Both the position numbers and the translations under genes were made by a program. Below, one piece after another: positions 1 through 11,800 of a stretch of 64,000 bases of DNA (the stretch's first letter is position 1; each line of letters opens with the position of its first letter). Source of the DNA: Lotus japonicus (taxonomy: Eukaryota > Streptophyta > Magnoliopsida > Fabales > Fabaceae); contig NC_080043.1 in assembly GCF_012489685.1 (NCBI RefSeq), forward strand, positions 2,916,501 to 2,980,500, read 5' to 3'. Below the pieces are notes generated by a model that saw nothing but the letters and a program-made list of their open reading frames with translations, searched no databases and was not told the DNA's origin.

Positions 1-177
1 ATTGAGCATGACTTGTGATATGTATGGTTTAATATTTACATAAGTCGGCATAACATAAAGCCATGAAGTGAGACATGCAGGAGCTAGGTTAGGCTCCACA
101 TAAATTCATGTTGACCCAATTTTTTTAATATAAAAAAGTGGGGTAACTTTCTTGAATAATTCACCTGTATTTTTCAG

Positions 178-1500
178 ACTATTCCAAGGGCTATCTGGCT
201 TCATAAATCAGGAAAACAGTTGGTGCAATGGCCGGTTGTGGAAATTGAGAAACTACGTATGAACCCAGTCTATTGGCCAGCCAAAAAGGTCAAGGGAGGT
301 GAACTGCTTCAAGTTGCTGGTGTTAATGCAGTACAGGTAAGAGTAGTAATATTATTATTAATAGATTGTTTGAATCTTTTGGTTCACATTGCTAAATGCT
401 AATCCACAGAAGCATGTTTTCATCATCAGAGTTTAGCTCATGTTTAGGTGAAATTCAATTCTTACTTTAAAATGCAAAATCACATTGAAGTCAGAGTAAA
501 AACAAAACCAAGAAATTGATTTGAGCATTTCTCACAATATCGACATTTCTCACATCACTTTAAATGCGCTTTTCTTACCTTCTCCAAATTTTTTTATCCA
601 TACTCTGCCTTTGCATTCGACTCCTGTTTTAATCCGAATTAATTCTTAAGCGCAGAAGCTAGTTTTAGCTTCTAGCTTCTCTCAAAAATTGATTTTAATT
701 TTAGAATGAATTCAAAAAGATTTTCAATCATCCACAAAATGTCCCTTATATATATAAAATAGGGTTGGTATATGCTTTTTTTTTCTTCCTCTTTTCATAT
801 TAATGAATTATTTAATTTATTATTTTGGCAGTCTGATGTTGAAATTTCATTTGAAGTAAATGAGATTGGGAAGGCCGAAGTATTGGACCATTGGATTGAT
901 CCCCAAATTCTGTGTAGTAGAAAGGGTGCAGCCGTAAAAGGAGCTGTGGGACCATTTGGTCTGCTGGTGTTTGCTTCACAAGGCTTGAAAGAATACACAG
1001 CAGTGTTTTTCAGAATATTCAAATACCAACATCAAAATTTGGTTCTCATGTGTAGTGACCAAAGCAGGTTTGTCCTCTTTAACTATATCCATTTAATTTG
1101 TGCCAATTTTCACCAAAATTTGAGATAGATGATGTTTGGTTTGGACTATTCTTTCTCTGATATGGATGCAAATGTAATGACAGGTCTTCTTTGAATAAAG
1201 ATAACGATATGACCACTTATGGAACTTTTCTAGATGTTGACCCGCTTCATGAGAAGTTGTCACTAAGAACTTTGGTAAGTTATATAACAAGGAAAATGAA
1301 AATTCCATTTCATTGGATCAATTTAGTGATCCACCAAAAGTTGCTAATGTTAAAGGTATTAGATGTATACGACAGAAAAAATTATTTAGTTTACATATAT
1401 ATACGTACATGGTTCACCAATCAGTTTTAAAAATTTAAGAGCAAGTTTTGCTAACATAATTTTAGTAAATTATTGTACAAGTTTAAATAATGATGTGACA

Positions 1501-1588
<88 letters not shown>

Positions 1589-2524
1589 TTATTGTCATTT
1601 AGTTTATGTAAAAAAATTATGAAAAACAAATTGATCATTTCAAATTCGGAATTTATAAAGGAGACGTGCACTACTAATTAAACTTTTTTAAGAAAAAATA
1701 GTAATCACTATTACTCACATTCACATACATGATACATGTGTGTTTGTCATTATTTTTTTTTAAAAGGTGTTTGTCATTATTATACTTCTAGTATTTTGTT
1801 TAAATTTGTATTATGGTATACTACCAAACTATCAATAATAATATATAGCCATTTGTTTAAATTATCTACATTCTCTTTCAATTTTTTTTATCTACATTCA
1901 CGTGTTTTTTTTTAATTGTAAAACATATGCGTATAATTTGTGATCAAATGACATCATATACACTGTCGATTATTCTCCTCAAGTCCTACCCAGCCAACAC
2001 TTTTGTTTCTTTACATGAAGTTTTCTGTAGAAATGTTAATATATATCCTATAATTGAATAAATTTCTTATAAATTTTATTAATAAAACTTCCACGGATAT
2101 TCTAAACTTTTTGGATACGGAATACGGTAATAGTGACAAAACATGAACAGGTCAACAGTGATTGGCTTCTCTTTCCCTAATCCATTTAACCATTTTGGTT
2201 ATGTGATGCTAAACTATAGTAAACACTCACTTCAAAATAAAATATGTAGATAATTTTATTATATAAATTAATATGAAAATTCGTTTACATTGTTCAATCA
2301 TTTAATATTTTGACCTGCTAATTCTGAGTTTCTCCTATTCATAGATTGATCACTCAGTAGTAGAGAGTTTTGGTGGAGAAGGAAAGGCATGCATCACAGC
2401 CAGAGTTTACCCCACATTAGCAATCAATGATAAGGCAAAGCTATATGCATTCAATTATGGAACTACCGCTGTGAAGATCACAAGATTGAGTGCTTGGAGC
2501 ATGAAGAAAGCAAAAGACAACTGA
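178..2524 (+). CDS. Cell-wall invertase (GH32 beta-fructofuranosidase), 3' part
   Basis: Four final exons are visible: 178-336, 832-1067, 1184-1274 and 2345-2524 (stop TGA 2522-2524). All junctions are GT-AG and the frame stays open. The gene runs off the left edge, so the catalytic N-terminal beta-propeller with its nucleophile is not in the window; what remains is the end of the propeller and the C-terminal beta-sandwich. The segment [14 protein letters not shown] followed by CITARVYPT and the ending AWSMKKAK are characteristic of apoplastic (cell-wall) invertases; vacuolar invertases have a different ESFAQGGR-type motif here. The enzyme hydrolyses sucrose to glucose and fructose in the cell wall and sets sink strength. 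A fructan exohydrolase of the same family cannot be excluded without the active site. The last intron (1275-2344) holds a long TA microsatellite. Bases 1-177 are intron. Confidence 0.9.
1505..1581. repeat. (TA)n microsatellite, about 77 bp
   Basis: Uninterrupted TA dinucleotides inside the last intron of the invertase gene. Such tracts are length-polymorphic, and the stated length may be affected by assembly. Confidence 0.95.
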
Positions 2525-3741
2525 AACGAATCAAAACAATAAAGACCAGAAGAAGAAATTGATTTAGTGTTCATGATAATAAATGTTTATGTTCTTTTAT
2601 TGGTGCCTCATATTTCATTATTGTACTATTAAAACAGGTTTTGTGTGTTATTCATCTCATACAATGTAATGTATGATAAGAAATAGAAGAAAATTATTTT
2701 TGTCCACAATTCGTATATAGTAGTATCAACTTTTAGCTATAAAAATGGCAGAGTATGGAGAAATTTAAGAGAGCCAAAATAATATTTTAAAATATAAATT
2801 AAGATATATTTCTTTTTAGAAGTTTTATAGTAGAAGCTTATGATATGATAATTTATGACTAATTTCTAATAAGTGCAATTTGAGGGTTTCACACATGCTT
2901 CCCCTATCAAAGCTAAGATGCTTATGTTTGATGTCCAAACAAGCTAAAAATGTGAGTTACTTCAAATGCAAAGTTTTGATTCTGCTTCAACCTACTTCAC
3001 CAAATTGCTGACAATCATTAATGAGATACGTCTTTATCATCAAGATTTGATCATGTGGTCATCACTATAAAAGAAGCGAAGGATCTTGACGCAATACATA
3101 GTTGCAGGACTCATTGGAGGTCCATGAACAGAGAATGGATAATCCATGTTCATATATATGAATTAGTATATTGAATTAGTATACATAGTTGCCTCGTGTG
3201 TGCATGGTTTCAAGGAAATATATTTTAATTTAAATATTCCATGTTCATATATATGAATTAGTATATTGAATTAGTATACATAGTTGCTTCGTGTGTGCGA
3301 AATGATGATCATGTGCCTGATATCTCTAAAGCATTCATTCAAATATCATGATGCACGTATCACAAGTAACAGTTCCATAAAGTTGCTTGCACGAACTTGT
3401 TTATCTAGCTAAACTCTAATCAATTTCGACAAATTGCATGATTTCTCCATCATCCAAGTTTTCGCCAAACAGGTTACTTCACAAAATTTGGTAGAATAAG
3501 CATGGAGAAGTAACTTTCAATAAAAAAGAAATGAAAAAAACCATAGAGAGGGATGAAATCCACATCACAAGGCAAACCCCAAGAAAACCCATGCAGAGAC
3601 CCAAAAATTAACCCACAAAAGAAAAATACCAGACAACGATGATTTTGAATTGCAGTTATGACTGAAATAACACACAGACCCTATATAGTACTTGCTCCGC
3701 TAACACTAAATATATGCAGGTATGTAGCATGCAACTAAACA
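2525..3741. other. Intergenic between convergent genes; 65-bp direct duplication
   Basis: This is the 3' flank of the invertase and of NAP1, which converge. No coding signal was recognised. A segment of about 65 bp at 3144-3203 is repeated at 3239-3300 (both carry CATGTTCATATATATGAATT and end near CGTGTGTGC), separated by about 35 bp. AATAAA-like signals near 2540-2580 may serve the invertase mRNA. Confidence 0.6.
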
Positions 3742-6700
3742 CTACTGCTGCTTGCATTCAGGAGGGCGTTCCGTTGGCTGATCTTTACCAGGTCGGGCCT
3801 TGCTACCGCTCTGTAATTTAGACCAACAACACATTGTTTACAGTAAGAATACTAGTCACCAAATATATTTCAGGAAATAGTTACAGATACAGTATCAACA
3901 AGCAGCAATCTGATTGGAAAATGGAACAAAATAATGCAATGTATAAAGTTTATATCCATACCTTACTCTTGCTCTTCCCTTCCCCTTCCTCGTCATCCTC
4001 ATCATCGTCATCGTCATCCTCTTCCTCTTCATCATCATCATCATCTTCATCTTCATCTTCATCACCATCTTCATCATCTTCTTCAATATCCTCAAAATCA
4101 CTCTGCTCAGCCTCCCCCGTGAACCATGACACAGCATGAGGAATAATTTTGTCCCGGATTGTAGAACTGCACATGCAACCACAAATTCCGAAATTTTATT
4201 CCACAGGTTAATATATGTTCATTCCTTCTTTTTCTTCATTAGCAGATCCCATGAATAGCTAGCAAAGCAGTTATAGTTTTAATGACTTATTCATGATGCC
4301 ATGCAGTATAAACAGCCTTCCTCTCAACAAGTCAAACCACCTTTCAACAACTGGTTTTGAGTGGAAACTATGTTTTTAAAAACAAGGTGCAAAACCAACA
4401 AACAAATAATACACTGACAAAAGCTTCTTCTGAATATACCAGATATAAATTCACTAAAATTTAATGCCATCAAGACCAACAGGTAGACCAAGAGGCTTCA
4501 CCACTCACACAAAAGGAATAAGATATTCTACTCAAGTATTCACTCACTAGTGACTTACCCAATGTCATAATCATGTTCCATCAGATTCTGGAGCTCTTCA
4601 ACCTATCCATGCAAGGATTAAAGGCAACGATTAATAACAATCACTTTACAAGTTTCTAATAGATAGATATAAATTAGGGACTTACAGCGTCATCATCAAT
4701 ATCATCATCATCCTCAGGGACCTGGGGAGGGTTGAAAAAGTTGAAGAAACTTTCACACTTTTCTGTTTTTGTGATGGGTTTGGTATTCTTTGATCCTTTC
4801 TTCGGCTTCTTCTTAAGAATCTTTTGTGTCAAGCACTTTCCTGGATGCCACTCAATTTCCGTTCTACAATGTTTCAAAAAAGAAATGAACATACATAGCA
4901 AATGAAAACACATATGTAACCCCTGACAAATATATTACTTACCCTATTGCTTTCTCTAATATAGGGTCTTCCTCGTCAATCATGTGATATGTTTTTGTTA
5001 GCACAGAATTTTTGAAATAAGGATTAGAATCAAAGTAAAAATCCAGCTTGAAGCCCTTAGGTTCGTCAACTTTACACCACTTGATATCTTGAAGATACTT
5101 GAGGGCCCCCTCATCACGTTCAGTGATCTAGTAAGGAAAACGAAAAAACATAATTATTCTAAAATCATTTTAACATATGGAAACTATACAATATATATTA
5201 CATAAACCCCACTACCTCTTCAGCCAGGGTTTCATTTGTCTTCATTGCATTTAGCCAGAAGTTAGGCACACCTTTCTCTGAATTGAAAGGAAAAAATTCA
5301 GAGTAGTATCAAAAGAGAATGTGCATGGCTACATTGGTGAACAAAAGTAAAATGACCTACCTTCTGCAGCTTTGTCTTCTTCCGATGCTGCTTCATTTGT
5401 AACTCCTTCAACCTCAACAATTCCATTGACAATCTCATACCTCTATATAACCATAAAAAGAAAACAATTTGAAGGATAAAAATGATTTGTCAGCGTTGTG
5501 TAGCAGCAAGTGATTCTAGCAAAGCAAGATACTAGATCATAATAATGTAATCACTAATACTTTTTGAGCAAGTAATTTCAGAAATCAAAAGTGCTATCAC
5601 ACTAATAAAGAAGGTCCAAAGCTCATTACCAATTACCAAGGAATAACATACACACCTTTTTGTAAAGTGGTTCGTAAAGCTTTTGGTACTTAGCTTCCAA
5701 TTGCGCTCGCTCCTCTAAAAACTTAGCCTCCAACTCATCATGCTCACCCTGCAAGGTTAAAATCAAATCATAGTTTCATTTTTTCCACTCACAAATATAA
5801 ATCAAAACTTCTTGTTTGTAGCTACTGGGAGTAGTCTTTCTACTTCAAATTGAAAATAAACATAAGTTCTACAGACTATTATTGAACACGAGCAAGCAAA
5901 TATACTATATTTTGTATGAGCAGTTCAAAGACATGTTCTATTATCTAAACAAATACTCGCTACACCAAAGCAATATCCCCTGCTTCTTCTTCTTCAAGAT
6001 AAAACTACAACATACATGAAATGATTGCGAACTATTTCAAGTGGAGTTCCAGCAGACACAACCACACCATTCCAACACAAAGATAAAAACTATGTAGGCA
6101 GAACACAAAAGTCGAAACTAGTTACAATCCACATCAATGAAAACACATAATTACAATTAGCACCCAGAAGCAAGCAGCCACAAACATGAAAAAATGAGAA
6201 CAAACCTGAATATCTCTGAGAACCTCAACGCGTTTCCTGACTTCAGGCGACAGTGTCTCCAAAACATCCACATGCTTCCCAGCCAAGAGCTGAAGCTTAT
6301 CCTGCATAAATATTAAACAACCCCAGGAAAATTTAACAAAAATTAAAGTGCTAACTCTCAATAATTGATTCCTTTTTGCAATATGATCACGAGAGTGAAA
6401 AAGCCCTAAATCACAATTTCGTTAAATTCTTGTAATTAGGGCAAACAGAAATTACCTTGAGTGCATTGACCAGACCAGCACGATCCTCAGCACTAAGAGC
6501 TACACAGAGCAAAACAAAACACACAAATTCAGAGTTCAATCAATGGAGAATAACAATAATTTTTGGATTATCGTCACTATGTGTATGTACTAGGAGTTCA
6601 GAGAGTTACTGCTAGGGTGAATTTATCTATCTATTGGGAGGAGTGGGAATAGGTTAACGTTGTTGAGGAATCGGAAAAGCGTGAATTAGGGTTTTGAAAT

Positions 6701-6746
6701 TACCGGCGGCGGCGGCGGGGAGATCGTCGGAAAGATGATCGGACAT
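3742..6746 (-). CDS. NAP1: Nucleosome assembly protein 1 (NAP1-type histone chaperone)
   Basis: There are 11 exons on the minus strand: 6746-6704, 6499-6456, 6301-6206, 5748-5656, 5442-5361, 5277-5216, 5127-4943, 4863-4686, 4602-4559, 4166-3962 and 3810-3742. They total 1101 bp and encode 366 residues, the usual plant NAP1 length. The protein chaperones H2A-H2B and H3-H4, shuttles between cytoplasm and nucleus, and helps assemble or evict nucleosomes. Visible landmarks are the dimerisation helix region ([15 protein letters not shown] then HDELEAKF), the NAP core ([34 protein letters not shown]), a basic [10 protein letters not shown] stretch resembling a nuclear localisation signal, an Asp/Glu-rich C-terminal tail, and a CKQQ terminus matching a CaaX prenylation box. 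The N-terminus ([14 protein letters not shown]) is short but follows the family pattern. Transcription is divergent from TNL1 and convergent with the invertase. Confidence 0.95.
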
Positions 6747-6782
6747 GTTGACGGAGGAGGGAAACTCAATGAAGAGATAGGT

Positions 6783-6811
6783 ACAGCACAGCACAGCACA
6801 GCACAGCACGA
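6783..6811 (-). repeat. Pentanucleotide (CAGCA)n in the NAP1 leader
   Basis: About five tandem ACAGC units lie 40-65 bp upstream of the NAP1 ATG, so probably inside the 5' untranslated region. Confidence 0.8.
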
Positions 6812-6887
6812 AAAGCAAAGTAAACCTTCTTTCTCTTTCTCTCAATTTATAGTTCGAGTAGAGAGTGGGAAATACGAGGTTATGAGG

Positions 6888-6905
6888 TGGGCTTGGGCTT
6901 GGGCC
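6888..6905 (-). promoter_or_regulatory. Three tandem site II motifs (TGGGCY) upstream of NAP1
   Basis: TGGGCT, TGGGCT and TGGGCC are contiguous about 140-160 bp upstream of the NAP1 ATG. TGGGCY site II elements bind TCP factors and are typical of promoters active in dividing cells (PCNA, ribosomal proteins, histone-related genes), which suits a histone chaperone. The assignment to NAP1 rests on position only. Confidence 0.6.
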
Positions 6906-6984
6906 TTTTTTTTAAATGTATTCTTTAACTCTCTTTTTTTTGTTAATATGTGGGCTCACTTTTTTGTGATCTATAAAATAATTC

Positions 6985-7345
6985 TCTCCCCACCAATCAA
7001 GTGAGGCCATAAGCAATTAAACCTGCTTTCTTTATGTAAGTAGAGAACTTCTCCATAGGTAGTCTTCCTTGAATCCACATTATCAACCATGTATGCATCT
7101 GTGAAACCATCTAACATAGACTTACTACATCCAAAGAACAAACAAACTTCGAAAGTCACTCTAACATACTTGAGTATCAACTTCTCAATGCTCTTTACCA
7201 AGATTCGAGAGGAAACGACTAACCACGCCAACTGCATGAGTAATATCTGCTCAGGCTACTTCATATAAATTTCTTCCTCCAAATTACCATGAAGAAAAGC
7301 GGTATTCACATCAAGTTGCTCAACCTCTAAATTTAAACTAGTTGC
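6985..7345 (-). pseudogene. Ty1/Copia pol remnant (RT piece joined to RNase H piece)
   Basis: Reading the minus strand from 7345, the translation matches the Copia reverse transcriptase block (VEQLDVNTAFLHGNLEEEIY), then meets a stop and passes directly into the RNase H block (GFTDAYMVDNVDSRKTTYGE). In an intact Copia element several hundred residues separate the two, so there is a large internal deletion. No LTR was found. It is a decayed fragment with no function. Confidence 0.75.
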
Positions 7346-7656
7346 TCAACCTCTTAATCGAGTTATATTTTTTTATACCCAATCAAATATTAAACATACA
7401 TAGTTATAGTTATACTATAGTAACTTGAAGTTACCAAATGTTATTGTCTAACCCTTTTCATTCTATTTTATCATATTCTATTTCGTCACCAAACTTACTA
7501 ACTACTAAGTAGCAATCTCTTTAATATTTCTTCATTCAGCAGGGTAGGGTAGAGCTTGTTTCTTGCCTGATTATGATATATACACATCTCTCAACTTCTT
7601 TTCCACCTTCATTTCTATGTATTTCTTTTTTCTCTATCAATCAAATCACCTATCAC

Positions 7657-8271
7657 CATGATAGTAAGTATCGTACGATACGCCGATACGATATGCGATA
7701 CGATACGTTTTTTTAGCCTAATGATACGTATCGTACCTGTGTATCGAACTGTCCCTGTATCGCACATGTATCAGCTGTATCGTATCAGGTATCGTTGTAT
7801 CGCGATACGAAGATGTATCGCACCGATTCACATATTTGTTATATTAAGCCTTTTTTTGCGTCATTTTTTTAAATGTGGGCTAAAGTGGGTTAACCCAACT
7901 GACCCAATCAAGTTAGAGATTGAAATCACCCTAAAACCCTCAATTTTAACGCATCTTCTATCAGAATCAAAACCAACAAGTTCAGCTTCAAGTCTTCAAG
8001 GCCGTTCACCTCTGTTATTAAGTTGTATGATCAAAGCATAGTTTAATAAGTATGAAAGTGCTTTGCATTTGTCATGTTATTGATGACTTTGAAGGAGATG
8101 AAGACTTGCATTTTGTCATCCTTTGATTGATTATATTATATATATCATATATTTTTCATTTATAACTTATTTTTGTGTGTTTGTATCGTACGACACATAA
8201 TACGATACGATACACGAGACAAAAAATAGGTCTTCCAATACACGATACGATACGCGATTCAACTACCATCA
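7657..8271. mobile_element. hAT-like non-autonomous element with CGATACG subterminal repeats
   Basis: A 615-bp block is bounded by CTATCAC on both sides (7650-7656 and 8272-8278), which fits a 7-8-bp target duplication. The ends are imperfect inverted repeats (TGATAGTA at 7659; TGATGGTAG reading inward from 8271). Both subterminal regions (7665-7830 and 8185-8260) are packed with GTATCG/CGATAC motifs in both orientations, as hAT transposase-binding regions often are. No transposase is encoded; the 127-residue frame inside simply reads through the repeats. Superfamily assignment is inference. Confidence 0.6.
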
Positions 8272-8861
8272 CTATCACATCTTTATTTTCTCTACCGTTT
8301 CTTGCAATCTCTCTGTTGCTATATAATTATACTTTCTTGCCAATATAATATTTACGCGTACAAAGGCTTACGTGTCGGTTGAAGACTTGAAGTGACAGCA
8401 GAGAAGACTCACTAGCCTCAAGTCCTCAACCCTGCAAACCAAAAGTAGTCCAATCCTCACAGACCTCCACAGATTGAAACTTCCCAGAAGTTGCGTTTCA
8501 ATCATCACAAACCTACTAGACTTGTTCAGTTTTCTGGTTTTCTTCTCTATACTTCATTTTTGTAGCTCTTAAACTAGTAGTTACATCAAAGCATCACACC
8601 ATTACAGTGCAGAAAAACTTGATGTTGTTGCATTATTATTAATTTCGTAAACTGGTTGCAGGTTCAAAGAATATTGAAAATGGAATGAGTAACATCTTTA
8701 TTATATGGTTTAATCGAAGCTATATTATTTAATTTCACCCTTTATCTTCTTTTTGTCTTGTCTAGCATATCTCCTAACTTGTTTTGTAGTGCAGAACATA
8801 CTATCATATTTCAGAGATTTGTGGATAGAAACTTTTGTTTTTGTTGCTGTATAATTAAATA

Positions 8862-11800
8862 ATGGCATCTTCATCTTCTTCTTCCCATGTTCCTAGAATC
8901 AAATATGATGTCTTTGTTAGCTTCAGAGGCACAGACATACGCTATGGTTTTCTCAGCCATTTGAAGAAGGAGCTTCGCCAGAAGCAAGTGGATGCCTTTG
9001 TAGATGACAGGCTTGAAGGGGGAGATGAAATATCACATGCACTTGTCAGAGCAATTGAAGGGTCACTCATGTCTTTGGTCATATTCTCCAAGGACTATGC
9101 TTCTTCTAAATGGTGCTTGGAGGAGCTTGTGAAAATAGTTGAGTGCATGGACACAAGTAAACAGGTTGTGATTCCTGTTTTCTACAATGTTGATCCATCT
9201 CATGTGCGGCACCAGAAAGGAGCTTATGGAGATGCCTTGGATAAACATGAAAAGAGTAAAAGAAACTTAGCCAAGGTGCAAAATTGGAGATCTGCTTTGA
9301 GTGTAGCTGCTAATCTTTCTGGATTTCATTCATCAAAATTTGGGTAAATCATGTTGTTTGTTTCTCCCCATGCATGTTTAGTATTTTTTATTTGTTGATT
9401 TTATAATATTGCATACTTTGGCAGGTTATGCAACTTCCAATGAGGACCTTAACAACTAGACTATTTTATCCTGGTTGATTTTCATTGTAGCATTTGTTAT
9501 TTCCTTAAACCATGTGGCACCAATGATTTGTTATTACTAGTTGCTATTAGAATTTGGGTTAAACTTAACTGTACCACAAAAGCTAGCTCTATAGTGAGAG
9601 GTTTCTATTAAGGTAATGGAGACAAGACTAAAATAATGCCTATAAAAAGTAGAGCAACTCATTTTTGAATTTCAAATATCTACTGGTGGCCTAATAAATG
9701 GATTGAGGATAGACTCTCATACCATGCTAAAATTTGGATTATGTTTAGGCTTAAACCTACTTAAAACTAGCTTGACAGTGATGGTTGTTCTACCCTTCAT
9801 AAGAATCATTTTGGTCATATCTCTAATTGATGTGAGACCTTAGCAGTTATTTCATTTAAGTGGCATCGTATAACTTGTACGAATGATGGTTAATAATGGT
9901 TCCATTATAATTTGTTTTATTATGTTTGACTAAAGTTTTGAGTAAACCCTCATTTTCATCTTCAACCGTGGAAAAGTTTTTCATACTAGCAATTAGCAAA
10001 TATAAGTCCGTCACTTATGCTTAGGCTAAATTTGGATATCCGTTGGCTCTTGTGCAAATGGACGTTAACACCCACTTCAAGACATACACTGAATGAAACA
10101 CTTGTTACGGATTTAAATAGAAGTTAATTCATGTTGCACTCAACTGGTATCCAAACACATAATCTGTGGTTACATTAGTCCATCTATACTTTCATTGGGC
10201 GATCACATTTCATGCTTAGTGTGGACTAATATGAAAAACCTTCCATCCTAAGTTTTACTTATTGTGCATTCACCTGTTAAAATTAACAATAGTGGCACTA
10301 AACTTGTTATACTTTTTCTTTCTCTTGTTTTATAGGGATGAAGTTGAGCTTATAGAAGCAATTGTCAAATCTTTGTCATCCAAGTTGAATCTTATGTACC
10401 AAAGTGAGTTAACAGACCTTGTTGGAATTGAAGAACGGATTGCAGAGTTGGAGTCACAATTGCGCCTAGGGTCGACAATGGATGTTCTTGCCCTTGGAAT
10501 TTGGGGCATGGGGGGAATTGGTAAGACAACTATTGCAGCTGCAGTATATAACCGTCTTTGTTTTGAATTTGAAGGGTGTTGCTTTATGGCAAACATAAGG
10601 GAAGAATCAGAGAAACATGGAATGATTTATCTGAAGAATAAAATTCTCTCTATATTACTAAAGGAAAATGATCTACATATTGGCACACCTAATGGAGTTC
10701 CCCCTTATGTTAAGAGAAGGCTCGTTCGTAAAAAGGTTCTTCTTGTTCTTGATGATATCAGTGATTCAGAGCACCTAGAAATTTTAGTTGGAGCACTTGA
10801 TTGGTTTGGATCTGGTAGCAGAATTATTGTAACAACTAGAGATAAGCAAGTGCTTGGTAAAATAGTTGACAGTATATATGAGGCAAAGGCATTAAACTCT
10901 GATGAAGCTATTAAGCTTTTCATTATGAATGCCTTCGAGCAACAAAGTTGTGTTGATATGGAGTGGAATGAGTTATCAAGAAGGGTGATTCAGTATGCTA
11001 ATGGAAACCCATTAGCTTTGAAAGTTTTGGGCTCTTTTCTTTATGGTAAAAGCAAGATAGAATGGTTAAGCCAATTGCAGAAACTTAAGAAAATGCCTCA
11101 CTCCAAAATCCAAAATGTGTTGAGATTGACTTATGATAGACTTGATCGAGAGGAGAAAAACATCTTTCTATACATTGCATGTTTTTTGAAAGGATATGAA
11201 TTACACCGAGTAATAGTTCTGCTTGATGCTTGTGGTTTGTCAACAATTATTGGGTTAAGAGTCCTTAAAGATAAAGCCCTTATCATTGAAGCCAAGGGCT
11301 CTGGAAGATCAATTGTGTGGATGCATGACTTGATACAAGAAATGGGTTGGGAGATTGTTCGAGAAGAATGTATTGAAGACCCTGGGAAACGCAGTAGGTT
11401 ATGGGATCCTAATGATATTCATCAAGTGTTGGAAAATAACACGGTGAGATTCATATAGCATGTTTAGATCAGTTTCTCTTTTTCTATAATCAATTTTGAA
11501 ACCCAGAAGCTACTTTTATATAAAAGCTTCTCCATAGAATTGATTTCGGCTGTAGAATGAATTGTAAAAAGATTTCTAAACATGCACATAATTGTCTAAA
11601 ACATATTTTATCAATAAATTTTGCAGAAACTTCTGGTTTTGATTAATGTTTACATTGTATGTTACTTTATCTTGGCAGGGAACTAAAGCCATTAAAAGCA
11701 TAACTCTGAACGTCTCAAAAATTGATGAGCTGTGCTTAAGTCCTCAAGTCTTTGCTGGGATGCCAAGATTGAAGTTTCTTAATTTTACCCAACCTTATGC

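Noticed and set aside
1505..1581. CRISPR-like regular repetition
   Set aside because: It is a plain TA microsatellite in a plant intron; there are no spacers.
3834..4182. Long Ser-rich plus-strand frame and Met/Lys-rich minus frame
   Set aside because: They are the other frames of the acidic GAT/GAA tract in NAP1 exon 10; only one frame matches the NAP1 family and the splice sites.
7658..8041. 127-codon frame
   Set aside because: It reads through GTATCG repeats of the hAT-like element; composition is a repeat artefact.
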